Below are positions 26,848-37,600 of a DNA stretch of 64,000 nt, piece after piece. Each line of letters opens with the position of its first letter. Positions within the stretch are counted from its first letter, which is position 1. Source of the stretch: Deltaproteobacteria bacterium (GTDB lineage Bacteria; SAR324; XYD2-FULL-50-16). The notes beneath the pieces are model-generated. The model worked only from the letters and a program-made list of their open reading frames with translations, was not told where the DNA came from and did not search any database. The DNA is taken from positions 35,035-99,034 of the forward strand of contig JABHWU010000053.1 of NCBI GenBank assembly GCA_018657625.1. Reading direction: 5' to 3'. The translations under genes and the position numbers were made by a program.

Positions 26848-29232
26848 ATGAAAATTTCACTGAACTGGATTTGTGATTTTATTGAATTAAACACAGATAT
26901 TTCAACCAAAGAATTGGTTGAGACCATTACATTATCAGTCTGCGAAATTGAAGGGTATCAGGAAACAGGCACACATCTAAAAAATATTGTTGTTGCGGAA
27001 GTACTGGATATCAAACCACACCCCAAAGCAGAAAAGCTGATCATTGTCGAAGTCAATATTGGTAAAAGTAAACAAAGTGTTGTTTGCGGTGCCAAAAATT
27101 TCAAAATAGGTGACAAAGTTCCTTATGTCGCTCCTGGTATTACACTCCCCGGAAATATCAAAATAGAAAAAGCAGAAGTACGAGGTATGGAAAGCTGCGG
27201 TATGTTGTGCGCAGAAGACGAACTTTATTTCTCTGATGATCACAGCGGATTGATGTTACTTCCGCAGGATGCTATCAACGGTTGCGCATTGGATCTGGTT
27301 TTTCCGGATCAGGTTGATGTGATTATGGAAGTTGATAACAAATCGATCACCCATCGTCCGGATTTATGGGGGCATTACGGTTTTGCCAGGGAATTAGGAG
27401 CTATTTACCGTTTACCGGTCAAGCCGCTAGTAATGAAATCTGAATTTCTAAAAGGTGAGGGCAAAGGCATTATTGATGTTGATGTCAATTGTAAAGACCT
27501 AGTCCCTAGATTTTGCGGACTATCAGTATCAAATGTTTCTGTCACCGATAGCCCCAGTTTTATTCAGCATCGATTAACTCGGGTTGGGCTGAGACCTATT
27601 AACAACCTGGTTGATCTGACAAATTATGTCATGTTGGAATATGGGCAACCGATGCATGCCTTCGATGCGGAAGAAATTCCAGGTAATAAATTAACAGTCC
27701 AGATAGCAGAGGAAGGAACTCGACTCATGACCTTGTACAACAAAGAGGTTACACTGGGACAAAACGACATGACTATTTGTGATGCCAATGGAGCATCCGT
27801 AGTTGCTGGTGTGATTGGTGGCCTTAATTCCGGAGTAAATGAAAAGACAACTTCTATCTTTCTGGAGGCGGCAAATTGGGACCCTGTAGCAATCCGCAAA
27901 ACATCAACCAGGATCGGATTAAGAACAGATGCCAGTCAACGTTTTGAAAAAGCGTTGGATCCGGAAATCTCTATGTTAGCAATCTATAAAGCTGTGAAAA
28001 TTCTACGACGGGTAATGCCGGATATTAAAATAAGCGGACAGCCTGTTGATATCCGCGGAAAGGAGATTAAACCTATCAGAATTAAAACATCTTTTAGCTT
28101 TATCTCCAAACGACTGGGTAAAAATATTGAAGAAGATGAAATCCGATCTATCCTGACACATCTTGGTTTTACCTTAAAGGAAGAAGGCAATGACATTTAC
28201 TTAGATGTCCCTACCCACAGGCGAACAAAAGATGTTTCAATTCCAGAAGATATCGTGGAAGAGATTGGTCGGATTCATGGTTTCAATAATATCACGCCAA
28301 TAGCACCGCTATTTCCTATTAAAACACCCGCTTTTAATCTGGAACATCAATTTCGGGCAATGGGCAGAACTGTCCTGATCAAAACCGGATTTCATGAAGC
28401 CTATAATTATCCATTAACCAATCAAAGCTCGGAGGATCGTTTTTCTATTGTGCCTAAGGGTATTATGAAGTTATTAAACCCGGTGGCAGATCATCAGGTT
28501 CAAATGCGGACATCGCTTTTACCACATTTTGTTGATACAATTAAGAATAACCAAAAGATAACCCTTGATTTTCGTGTTTTTGAATTAGGTAGAATCTATT
28601 ACAAAGATTCAGAAAGCCAAATTAAAGAACCACATAAGTTGATTACCGGTTTATCGAAAACAAAATCATCTTTGGGGGATGCTTTTTTTCAGTTAAAAAG
28701 TTATACCTATAATCTGATGATACGGTTACAAATTCCCCATATTGAATGGTTACCATTGGAAGATAAACGTACTGAGTTTCAACATAAACACATATCTGCT
28801 GCGATTTATTCTGATAGCCAGTTTTTAGGGACTATATTTTCATTTTCACCTGAGTATATGGATCGGTTGAATATTAAAGGCGATGTTTGTATTGCAGAAC
28901 TCGACTTTGACAAAATGTTCTTATTGGAAAAAAGAGAGTTTACTTATAAAGAACCCCCTAAATATCCATCTACTCGATTTGAAATATCATTGTTGGTTCC
29001 ACAACGCACATTTTATGAAACAATCGCTGAACTAATAAAGGGCGTTGATCCTTTAGTATCAAAAGTTGGATTTCTGGATGTCTATTTTCCAGAGGAACAT
29101 CCTGATAAAAAATCTTTATCAATTTCGATTGAATTCAGATCCCGTGAAAAAACACTTGATACTGAGACAGTCAATGAACTACAGGATATAGTAGTTCAGA
29201 AACTTGCTGAAGCTGATTATAATTTGCGATAA
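26848..29232 (+). CDS. pheT: Phenylalanyl-tRNA synthetase beta subunit
   Basis: The 794-residue beta subunit. It has an EMAP-like tRNA-binding domain (residues 40-150, HPKAEKLIIVEVNIG), a B3/4 editing domain, a B5 domain, a catalytic-like core (GFHEAYNYPLTNQSS) and a C-terminal ferredoxin-fold anticodon-binding domain (about 700-794, KYPSTRFEISLLVP). Length and domain order are standard. It lies 58 bases after pheS. Confidence 0.95.
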   Translation: MKISLNWICDFIELNTDISTKELVETITLSVCEIEGYQETGTHLKNIVVAEVLDIKPHPKAEKLIIVEVNIGKSKQSVVCGAKNFKIGDKVPYVAPGITLPGNIKIEKAEVRGMESCGMLCAEDELYFSDDHSGLMLLPQDAINGCALDLVFPDQVDVIMEVDNKSITHRPDLWGHYGFARELGAIYRLPVKPLVMKSEFLKGEGKGIIDVDVNCKDLVPRFCGLSVSNVSVTDSPSFIQHRLTRVGLRPINNLVDLTNYVMLEYGQPMHAFDAEEIPGNKLTVQIAEEGTRLMTLYNKEVTLGQNDMTICDANGASVVAGVIGGLNSGVNEKTTSIFLEAANWDPVAIRKTSTRIGLRTDASQRFEKALDPEISMLAIYKAVKILRRVMPDIKISGQPVDIRGKEIKPIRIKTSFSFISKRLGKNIEEDEIRSILTHLGFTLKEEGNDIYLDVPTHRRTKDVSIPEDIVEEIGRIHGFNNITPIAPLFPIKTPAFNLEHQFRAMGRTVLIKTGFHEAYNYPLTNQSSEDRFSIVPKGIMKLLNPVADHQVQMRTSLLPHFVDTIKNNQKITLDFRVFELGRIYYKDSESQIKEPHKLITGLSKTKSSLGDAFFQLKSYTYNLMIRLQIPHIEWLPLEDKRTEFQHKHISAAIYSDSQFLGTIFSFSPEYMDRLNIKGDVCIAELDFDKMFLLEKREFTYKEPPKYPSTRFEISLLVPQRTFYETIAELIKGVDPLVSKVGFLDVYFPEEHPDKKSLSISIEFRSREKTLDTETVNELQDIVVQKLAEADYNLR

Positions 29233-29249
29233 ATCACTCTGGTGGTCTT

Positions 29250-30038
29250 ATGGATGGGTCAAATTTTTATACAATAACAATTATTCGAAATATCGGTGTT
29301 CCTATTTCCTTTACCATTAAAAAATGGAAACTGATATTTTTCATATTGTTTTTATTCACTGTTGTTGGATTCTTTTTTTTCGAAGCATTCAATTACCTTA
29401 AATTACGTGAGGAAAGCTCAATTTTAAGGGCAAAGCTTGAAAATTCTGATAAAAAAGTCTCCTTGTTGAGTTCTCAAATTGCGCATTTTGATAATGAACA
29501 ATTTGGCAAACAAAGTGAATTTGTACAACCGTCGCTGACCGGAGAACAATCCTTAATTGCTGATACTGTATTAGCGCAGCCTCAGATTGCATCTGAAGCA
29601 ATATGGATTTCAGATCAGGACCTGTCCGGCAGCATGGAATTAAAAGAGAATTCATCTATTGAAGTTACAAAACTGGATACTAAACTGAAAAGTGATGATC
29701 TGTTTTTAACGGTTGAGTTAACCAACACCTCTGTTGAAGCAAAAGCATTAGGTGGGTATCTTTGTGTCACCCTTATTAACAATGATATATCACCACCTCA
29801 ATACACTTTAGCTACCGGTGGAACTTTAGGAGAAAACGGATTCCCATCAACTTATAAATCCGGTCGGCAATATTTATTGAAAAATAACAGACGAACTAGA
29901 TCATACCGTATTAAATATGAACTCAGTCAGCCTAACGAATATTATACAGACGCGATATTGTTGACATATTCATATAAAGGACGCTTATTAAATAAGCAGA
30001 TTATTCCAATTGATCGAAATATTTTTCTGGAACAATAA
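29250..30038 (+). CDS. Single-pass membrane protein with coiled coil, upstream of bactofilin
   Basis: A 262-residue protein of unknown function. It has a transmembrane helix at about residues 28-48, a coiled coil at about 50-85 (REESSILRAKLENSDKKVSL), a low-complexity linker and a predicted beta-rich C-terminal domain (about 135-262, DLFLTVELTNTSVEAKALGGYLCVTLIN). The topology suggests a short cytoplasmic N terminus and a periplasmic domain. It starts 17 bases after pheT and ends 23 bases before the bactofilin gene, so it probably belongs to an envelope or cell-shape unit with it. I do not recognise the C-terminal domain. Confidence 0.7.
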   Translation: MDGSNFYTITIIRNIGVPISFTIKKWKLIFFILFLFTVVGFFFFEAFNYLKLREESSILRAKLENSDKKVSLLSSQIAHFDNEQFGKQSEFVQPSLTGEQSLIADTVLAQPQIASEAIWISDQDLSGSMELKENSSIEVTKLDTKLKSDDLFLTVELTNTSVEAKALGGYLCVTLINNDISPPQYTLATGGTLGENGFPSTYKSGRQYLLKNNRRTRSYRIKYELSQPNEYYTDAILLTYSYKGRLLNKQIIPIDRNIFLEQ

Positions 30039-30061
30039 TTTTTAATTAAGAAGAAGCAGCA

Positions 30062-30526
30062 ATGGCAAAGAACAGTTCCAACCCTGATGTTATTTCCGGA
30101 TTGCTGGGTGTCGGCAGTCATTTTCATGGACGAATAAATTTCAATGGTACACTTCGTATTGATGGCGTCGTATGTGGCGAGATTATCAGTAAAAAATCAA
30201 AAAAAAGTGTTTTAATTATTACGGAAACAGCACAGGTAGAAGCCGATATCATTGCTGATATTGTTATCGTTTCAGGAATGGTTTCCGGTAATATTAAAGC
30301 CATTGAAAGATTAGAATTACATTCACCGGGAAGGGTTGAAGGAATGGTATATACCAGTGATTTTTATATCCAGGATGGTGCTTTATTTCAGGGCGAATGT
30401 ATCACTATCCGACATCTGTCTGCTGAAGAAAAAGAAGCCCTTAAACTGGAAGGGTTTTACAATATACATTCCACTAATGTCTTAACCAGCAATCGAAAAG
30501 CCATTCAAAATCTCCTGGATTACTAG
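30062..30526 (+). CDS. Bactofilin
   Basis: A 154-residue bactofilin (polymerising beta-helical cytoskeletal protein). The start of the domain is classic (GSHFHGRINFNGTLRIDG), followed by short repeating beta turns (VSGMVSGNIKAIERLEL, GRVEGMVYTSDFYIQ). Bactofilins form membrane-linked filaments that localise peptidoglycan-modifying or other envelope proteins. Here the neighbours are a membrane coiled-coil protein upstream and a secreted TPR protein downstream. No M23 peptidase, a common partner, is adjacent. The C-terminal extension is about 30 residues. Confidence 0.92.
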   Translation: MAKNSSNPDVISGLLGVGSHFHGRINFNGTLRIDGVVCGEIISKKSKKSVLIITETAQVEADIIADIVIVSGMVSGNIKAIERLELHSPGRVEGMVYTSDFYIQDGALFQGECITIRHLSAEEKEALKLEGFYNIHSTNVLTSNRKAIQNLLDY

Positions 30527-30634
30527 CATTGAGCGCCGATTAACATTATTTTTGGTAATTGTTCATCCGGCAAGATTATTGCTTACATTCTTTGTGAATT
30601 TATTGGGTCACCAGAATGCTTCAAGGAAAATAAT

Positions 30635-33535
30635 ATGCTTATAAAACCAGCCAAAATAATCCGATTTTTTTATATATTCATAATCAGCTTTATCCTATAC
30701 ACCCCACTTACGTATGCCCAACTTAATCGATTAATCAATATCAAGTATACCAATCAGGGTGAATATCACACCTTACTAGAGTTTCAATCCCAATCAACTC
30801 CCGATTTTGAGATATTTGAAAATATAAAATCAAAGATTATCATTATCAAATTTCGAAATACTAAATTGGGAAATGTTCCCAAATTAGCCGTTTTTGAAGA
30901 TACTTTAATTCAGGGCCTCAAAATCCAACAAATTGATACCAATGAGTATTGGATAAAAATTAAAACCAATTTTCCAGATTTGTTATACAAGATCATTCGA
31001 AACCAGGATCACCCCACTGTACTTGGGTTACAATTATACAAGTTAAATTTGAAAGCCCTAAAACCAATCGGTCCAGAAATTATTAGCGTTTTAAGAGAAT
31101 TAAACCCAAAATCAGAACGTTTGCATATTTTTACTGACAAACCAATTCAATTTGATATTGTTCGGGATAATTCCCTGGCGGAAAAACCGGTACAAATCAG
31201 GTTCCTGAATGCACGATTGATCAAGGATATTATCATTCCTTCTTCAGAAACAGATATGTTGAAAAGCATCCGGTTTGAGCAAAGAGGGAAATATCTGGTA
31301 ATGTTTGTTGTTCCTCAAAAATACAGCCTGATCATTAAAAAAGAAGTTTTTCAGGATCCGATCCGGCTGGTATTGGAAATCTCGGAGAACCGCAACAAAA
31401 AACTGAGTGACCTGGAAGCAGAAGAACAAGCGAAAAAACAACTTCAGGAAGAAGTAAATGAGGAAGAAGTAGAAAAAATTGCTTTTCTAACGGAAAAATT
31501 CAGGGAAGCAGAAAGAAGCTATCGTGTGGGAAGATTTCAAACATCCGCCCTACTCTTTAAAAATATCTATAACGCTTCTCCAAATAGCGAACTTGGTATC
31601 CGGGCTAATTTCAGATCCGCCGACTCTTTGTACCAATACCAGCTTATAAAAAAAGAGCGGGACGGGAATCAATTTGTGATTCAGGAACATAAAATCGCAA
31701 TTAATTCTGCCCTGGAAGCAGACCGGGGTTATAGCAATATCCCCAGGGCTTATTATAATATCGGAAGAAGTTATCTAAATTTAAGATTTTATGAAGATGC
31801 TTTTAATCAATTTGAAATACTGATTAAGCTATATCCGGAATCTCCTTATGCCAGAACAGCCTTATTTCATCAGGGAATTATTCACTTAAATATGTTACGT
31901 TACAACAAGTCAATTGAAGCCCTGGAAAAATATACAGAAGAAAACCTCAACAGTCCCCGAATCCCGGCTGCTTATTATAAAATCGGTGAAGCGCAATTTC
32001 AGCTTAAACGATATACCGAAGCCAAGAAAAACTTTGATCGAGCCTGGAGCCTTGACCCGAATTATATGCAAAGGGATGCCGAACTGATGTTCCACATGGG
32101 AGAGGCTTATTTTGAAAATGGGGATTTACATGTTGCCCGATCTATTTATGAAAAAATAATTGATATGTACCCCCTTGAAAAATTCAGTAATCTGGTGGCG
32201 ATTCGTATCGGTGATTTTTTAAGGGATGAGGATAAATATGACGATGCGATTAAGGCCTATGAAAAAGCCATTAATAAATATCCTGAGGCACTGTCATTAA
32301 TCGGGAAGCTCAGAATTGCAAATATTCTGGCTGAACGTCCTGAGAAAAGTTTTAGTAAAAAAGCAATTAAAATATATGATTTCATTATCAATGAGCACTC
32401 TTTATCCAGTCAATATGAGGAAGCATTGCTAAGAAAAAGTCTAACCCAGGCTCTATTTCAGGATTATCCTAATGCGATATCTACCATGGAAAAATTCTGC
32501 AGCAAGTTTCCGGAAAACCTCTATGTGAAACACTTAATTATTCGAGATCGTATTTTGGAAACGATAAAATCCTATATTGAAGACTATTATTTTCAAGGAA
32601 GATATCTGGATGCACTAAGCGTTTATGAGCAATATGAGAAACAATATTATACACACCCAAAAACCAGTACCTGTTTCAGTCTTAGAAAAGGTGAGAATTA
32701 CTCCCAAATTGTACAGAATTTACCATATAAAGCACCTTTGTTTTTAATAGCCGATTCTTATTTCAGACTGGGATTACATGATAAAGCTCAGACAATGAAT
32801 GATATCATCCTGAAAGATAATAAAAATCCATTGGCGCCCCTTGTTTTATTTAATAAAGGGAAAATATATGATTTAAAGGATCAACCCGAAGATGCTCAAC
32901 AGGTATATGCCCGATTTATCTATAACCACCCTGATAATGTTTTGACACCGTTAGTGAAAAAGGCCTTAGGTGATTCCTATTTCAAAGTTCATAAGTCAGA
33001 TCGAATTTCACGAGCCATCCGGATTTATCGTCAAACCGTTAAAGATTACCAGAATTCCAGTGATATGTTACAACGGGAAATTGTACCTCCCTGTTGGTTT
33101 TCTTTGGCAAATCTTTATAGAGGTATTGGAGAATATGACAATGCCATTGATTCATTCAAAAACGCCATCAACACCTATGAACACCCACTTCAGGATCCAG
33201 AGGTTGAAGAGTATGTTGTGGAAGCACATTTTGTATTAGGAAACCTCTATTATGAGTTAAATCAGATACCTGAAGCATTCGAAACCTACACTAATGCTAT
33301 TCAACTTTTTCCGGAATCCGAACAGGCGCCCTGGGCAAAATATCAGATTGGTCAAATCTATGTAAAAAATGGTCAAAAAGAAAAAGCCATCAAGATATTT
33401 GAAGAACTGATAGAAGCAGCCAAAAAAGCACCCGAGGCCCTGTGGGGTCCACTCGCAATTGAAAGCCACAAATCCATTGTGAACGACCTGCAATTCGATA
33501 AATATCTGGGTAGAACCCCTAGCCCAGCAGAGTAA
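30635..33535 (+). CDS. Secreted TPR-repeat protein with N-terminal AMIN-like domain
   Basis: A 966-residue protein with a signal peptide (residues 1-28, ending TYA), a beta-rich AMIN-like region (about 30-240), a charged coiled coil (about 245-290) and about 15 TPR or TPR-like repeats from about 290 to 945, with typical units such as AYYNIGRSYLNLRFYEDAFNQ and AYYKIGEAQFQLKRYTEAKKN. It is probably periplasmic or outer-membrane attached and acts as a scaffold, perhaps in envelope assembly with the bactofilin encoded just upstream. AAGGAAAAT precedes the ATG. Confidence 0.82.
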   Translation: MLIKPAKIIRFFYIFIISFILYTPLTYAQLNRLINIKYTNQGEYHTLLEFQSQSTPDFEIFENIKSKIIIIKFRNTKLGNVPKLAVFEDTLIQGLKIQQIDTNEYWIKIKTNFPDLLYKIIRNQDHPTVLGLQLYKLNLKALKPIGPEIISVLRELNPKSERLHIFTDKPIQFDIVRDNSLAEKPVQIRFLNARLIKDIIIPSSETDMLKSIRFEQRGKYLVMFVVPQKYSLIIKKEVFQDPIRLVLEISENRNKKLSDLEAEEQAKKQLQEEVNEEEVEKIAFLTEKFREAERSYRVGRFQTSALLFKNIYNASPNSELGIRANFRSADSLYQYQLIKKERDGNQFVIQEHKIAINSALEADRGYSNIPRAYYNIGRSYLNLRFYEDAFNQFEILIKLYPESPYARTALFHQGIIHLNMLRYNKSIEALEKYTEENLNSPRIPAAYYKIGEAQFQLKRYTEAKKNFDRAWSLDPNYMQRDAELMFHMGEAYFENGDLHVARSIYEKIIDMYPLEKFSNLVAIRIGDFLRDEDKYDDAIKAYEKAINKYPEALSLIGKLRIANILAERPEKSFSKKAIKIYDFIINEHSLSSQYEEALLRKSLTQALFQDYPNAISTMEKFCSKFPENLYVKHLIIRDRILETIKSYIEDYYFQGRYLDALSVYEQYEKQYYTHPKTSTCFSLRKGENYSQIVQNLPYKAPLFLIADSYFRLGLHDKAQTMNDIILKDNKNPLAPLVLFNKGKIYDLKDQPEDAQQVYARFIYNHPDNVLTPLVKKALGDSYFKVHKSDRISRAIRIYRQTVKDYQNSSDMLQREIVPPCWFSLANLYRGIGEYDNAIDSFKNAINTYEHPLQDPEVEEYVVEAHFVLGNLYYELNQIPEAFETYTNAIQLFPESEQAPWAKYQIGQIYVKNGQKEKAIKIFEELIEAAKKAPEALWGPLAIESHKSIVNDLQFDKYLGRTPSPAE

Positions 33536-33549
33536 CGGGAATAAGAATT

Positions 33550-33885
33550 ATGGACATCTTGCAGATTGTATTATTAATAGTTTCTGGTATTGTTGCCGGT
33601 GTAATGGCTGGAGATCTCTAAAACAATAGGCTCCATCCAGCTTTTTTCACCATCCTGCCTACTGCTTTTATCTTTAATCGTGTTGGAGCCAGTTTTACAT
33701 TTTCACTGAACCCAATTCAGTTAACCCGTTATTTTGGAATATTTCTGATTATCATTGCAGTTTATAGAATTTCTTCCCTGATATACCTTCACTGCTATAA
33801 AATAAATCTGAAGATTTCCACTGGCCTTTTTAAAACAAACTTGTTACAGATGGTTGTTAATTTTACAATAATATTAAGTTATTAA
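33550..33885 (+). pseudogene. TauE/SafE sulfite-exporter-like permease remnant
   Basis: One frame covers the whole interval and is broken by a TAA at 33619-33621. The first 23 codons (MDILQIVLLIVSGIVAGVMA) look like a TauE/SafE N terminus. After the stop the frame continues into TILPTAFIFNRVGASFTFSL and NPIQLTRYFGIFLIIIAVYR, resembling the C-terminal end of the same family. Intact members have about 250 residues, so an internal deletion removed the middle and left about 110 codons in frame. Not functional as a transporter. Confidence 0.6.
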
Positions 33886-34087
33886 CCTAGTATAGTGTTT
33901 ATTATTCTATTGTTATAAAATTAGTTAACAGGAATATTCACAGCAGACAGTTTCATTTTTATTTGCTCCTGATTTTTTAATTAGGGGAAACTGCCGTGCC
34001 TTTAAAATCAAAGTGTTATCAAGTGTCATCTCGACGAAGAATGAGGAGAGGTCTTTTTTATCTGAATCTGAAAAATAAAACCGTAAT

Positions 34088-34357
34088 ATGAGTGTTAAAA
34101 AATATGAAAAACTGATGTCAGACATCACCAGCGGAAAGCTTGAAAATAAGTGGTCTGATATTATGGATGAAGTTGAAAAAGTATTAAAGGAAGAAAAAAT
34201 GGGCACCCTGGACGAAATGATGGATGACATCAAACGGTTTATGGAAGCCAAAGGAAAAGTGAACGATTATATTAATGACGAAGGTATTTTTAAAATACCT
34301 TTTGAGCTGGTTTTTTCATGGTTTCGAAAAGCCGTCATTGAACACAGAAAACTGTAA
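34088..34357 (+). CDS. Small acidic helical protein, unknown function
   Basis: An 89-residue, Lys/Glu/Asp-rich, largely helical ORF (KLENKWSDIMDEVEKVLKEE, GTLDEMMDDIKRFMEAKGKV) with a more hydrophobic C-terminal segment (IPFELVFSWFRKAVI). No family is recognised. It is followed 21 bases later by another small helical ORF, and both end before a shared terminator. An overlapping minus-strand ORF (33925-34251) is rich in Ser/Phe/Ile and is its antisense shadow. Confidence 0.55.
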   Translation: MSVKKYEKLMSDITSGKLENKWSDIMDEVEKVLKEEKMGTLDEMMDDIKRFMEAKGKVNDYINDEGIFKIPFELVFSWFRKAVIEHRKL

Positions 34358-34378
34358 TCAAAAATATAAAGAGATCTT

Positions 34379-34585
34379 ATGATAAAACAAGGTATTGATA
34401 GATTAGAAGGTATTGATAAAAACGAAATAGTGGAAGCTTTGATTGATGTGATTGAATCAGCAGAAATTATGGGTGATACTGTTAAGTGTTTTTTGGAAAA
34501 AACTGAAACAAGGCAGGCAGTATCAGAGGCTCATCAAACATGGGAAAGCCAGCTGACCATTTTTTATAATAAATACATTGCTTAA
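34379..34585 (+). CDS. Small helical protein, unknown function
   Basis: A 68-residue predicted all-helical protein (IDKNEIVEALIDVIESAEI, WESQLTIFYNKYIA). AGAGATCTT precedes the ATG. It probably forms a two-gene unit with the ORF just upstream and ends about 45 bases before a strong bidirectional terminator. Function unknown. Confidence 0.55.
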   Translation: MIKQGIDRLEGIDKNEIVEALIDVIESAEIMGDTVKCFLEKTETRQAVSEAHQTWESQLTIFYNKYIA

Positions 34586-34631
34586 TGAATCAAAAATTTC
34601 CAGCCGTTTAAGCCAAAAATCTGGCCATAAA

Positions 34632-34668
34632 AAAGGGTGAATTCCACTTAGGACCTCACCCTTTTTTT
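34632..34668. terminator. Bidirectional rho-independent terminator
   Basis: AAAGGGTGA (34632-34640) pairs perfectly with TCACCCTTT (34656-34664), with a 15-base loop. An A run on the left and a T run on the right let it serve both the small plus-strand ORFs and the convergent PFOR gene. Confidence 0.8.
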
Positions 34669-34687
34669 ATTTGGAGACCAATCTTAA

Positions 34688-37600
34688 TTATGCTTCTTCG
34701 CCATACTTAAGATCTGCCAATCTCATCAGATGATCCATTCGACGTTTAGCATCATACTCCGCCGCATCAAATATCTCTTCTGTTTTAGCATCATCTTTCA
34801 AAATAAAATTCAGAGCTTTATATCGACCTTCAGCTTTAATGAATTCTTTAAAATCAACTTTAGCCTCCTTGTTTCTGAGTTTCAATGGGTTCTTACCATC
34901 TTTAATCAGATCAGGATTATAGGTATAAACCGGCCAATAATTGGATTCCATAGCTTTCTTGCCAGTTGCCATCATATGTCTCATTGGAATTCCATGGGCA
35001 ATACAAGGAGAATAAGCAATAATAATAGACGGCCCGTCATACTGTTCCGCTTCAATAAATGATTTCAAAACATGATTTTTATTGGCTCCCAGGCTAACAG
35101 AAGCAATATAAACATCACCATAAGCCATAGCAATTAAACCCAAATCTTTTTTAGGGCGTCGCATACCAGCTGCCGCAAATTTAGCCACTGAACCAATCGG
35201 AGTAGACTTAGAAGCCTGACCACCAGTATTTGAATAAACTTCAGTATCCAATACCAGGATATTCACATTCTCCCCGGTGGAAATGACATGATCCAGGCCA
35301 CCATAACCAATATCATAAGCCCAACCGTCACCACCCACAATCCACTGGGTCAACTTCGCCAATAATTTGGTGTTGTCTTTTACCAATCTGATTTGATCAT
35401 TATCAATCGCTGATTTTTCAACCAACTCCGCAACCAAATTAGCTGCGCCTTTTGACTCATTAAAATCTTCTTTCGTTTCTTTCAACTGTTTGATTGCTTC
35501 AATCAATTCAGCTTCAACTTCCTTCCTACCAACTAACTGATCTAAGGCTTCAAAGACAGATTCTCTCATTTGGCGGTTAGCAATCGCCATCCCAAACCCA
35601 AATTCTGCACAATCTTCAAATAGAGAGTTATTCCAGGCTGGTCCATGTCCATCTTGGTTGGTTGTATAAGGCGACGTTGGTGCGGTACCACCATAAATAG
35701 AAGAACAACCGGTGGCGTTGGAGATAAAGGCTCTTTCACCAAATAATTGCGCCATCAAATTTACATAAGGTACTTCCCCACAACCCTGGCAGGCACCATG
35801 ATATTCCAATAAATTCGGTAAAAACTGAGATCCTTTGACAGTATCCCGCTTTTCACCAGCCAGATTTCCTTTTGGAAGACTATCAAAGAATAGGAATTTT
35901 TCATGTTCTACTGAGACAATTTTTCGCATGGATCGCATATCCAATGCCTTTGGTTTCGCTGGGCAAACTTCATAACAGACGAAACATCCCTGGCAATCCT
36001 TAGGTGAAACCTGAAGCACATATTTGACACCGGCAGCTTTAGCCGCTTTTCCTTTCGGTTCAACAGCGATAAATCCTTCAGGAGCACCATCCAGATCTTT
36101 TTCCAAAACATATTTAGCTGTTAAACAACTGTGTGGGCAGGCCATGGCACATTGATTACATTGAGTACAACTTTCTGATAACCAAACCGGAGAATCTATG
36201 GCCGTCATCCGCTTTTCAAACTTTGAAGTACCTGCTGGAAAAACACCATTAGCAGGAATTTTGGAAACAGGAATATTATTACCCTTGTCCATCATTACCG
36301 GCTCGACGACATCCTTGATAAAAGCAGGGATATTTCTACCTTCCAGGGCAAATGGTTTAGTATCATTTTCAAAAACAGTACCCGGGACCTTAATTTGAAC
36401 TAAATTCGCTTCAGCTGAATCTACCGCTTTCCAGTTCATTTCAACAATATTTTGTCCTTTTTTACCATACAATTTCTGGATATAATCTTTAGACAATTTG
36501 ATCGCTTCACTTTTTTCCAATACCTTTGATAATAAGAAGAAAGCTGATTGCATCACCATATTGATACGATTCCCCAGACCGATATCTCTGGCGACGTTAT
36601 AAGCATTAATCGCATAAAATGTGATCTTTTTATCGATAATGGTTTGTTGTAACGGCATCGGCAATTGGCCAAACAAACTATCTGCATCTGATTCTGAATT
36701 AAGCAGGAACGTTCCACCCTCCTTGATACCATCCAGGACATCATAACGTCCCAAATAAGCTTCATTATGAACGGCAACAAAATCCGGGTCAAAAATCAAG
36801 TATGGTGCATCAATCAAAGACTTACCAAACCTTAAATGTGATATGGTAATACCACCTGATTTCTTAGAGTCATAAACGAAATACCCCTGGGCATACATTT
36901 CAGTATTGTCACCAATTATTTTAATAGAGTTTTTATTGGCACCAACTGTTCCGTCTGAGCCTAAACCATAAAACTTACATTGAATGACATCTTTCGGCAG
37001 AACGCTAAACTCACCTTGAACATCTAAACTGGTATGTGTTACGTCGTCAACAATACCAACAGTGAAACCATTTTTAGGAAGATCAGCTGTCAAATTATCG
37101 ATAACCGCCTTCACCATTCCGGGTGTAAACTCTTTGGATGAAAGACCATATCGACCACCAACAATAATTGGATCAAATTGCTTGTAGTCACCGCCGTGCA
37201 ATCCCATACGCGCTTCACTGACGACTGATCGTATATCGACCAACAGTGGTTCCCCAATTGATCCAGGTTCCTTGGTTCTGTCTAGTACGGCTATTTTTTT
37301 TGCTGATTTTGGAATGGCATTTAAGAAGTGTTTGGCAGAAAAAGGTCTATAAAGTCTGACAACCAGTAATCCAACTTTTTCTCCCTGTTTATTCAGATCA
37401 TTGACAGTTTCTTTGATCGTCTGAATAGAACTACCCATTGCAATAATTACCTTTTCAGCATTCGGGTCTCCATAATAATCAAACAAATTATATTTTCGTC
37501 CACACTGCTTGGCAAACTTATCCATCCATTTTTCAACGATATCCGGACAATCAATATAATACTGGTTAACACCTTCACGTCCCTGGAAATAAATATCCGG

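Noticed and set aside
33925..34251. Minus-strand 108-codon ORF
   Set aside because: It overlaps the plus-strand helical ORF at 34088 and has the Ser/Phe/Ile-rich composition of an antisense shadow of Lys/Glu/Asp codons.
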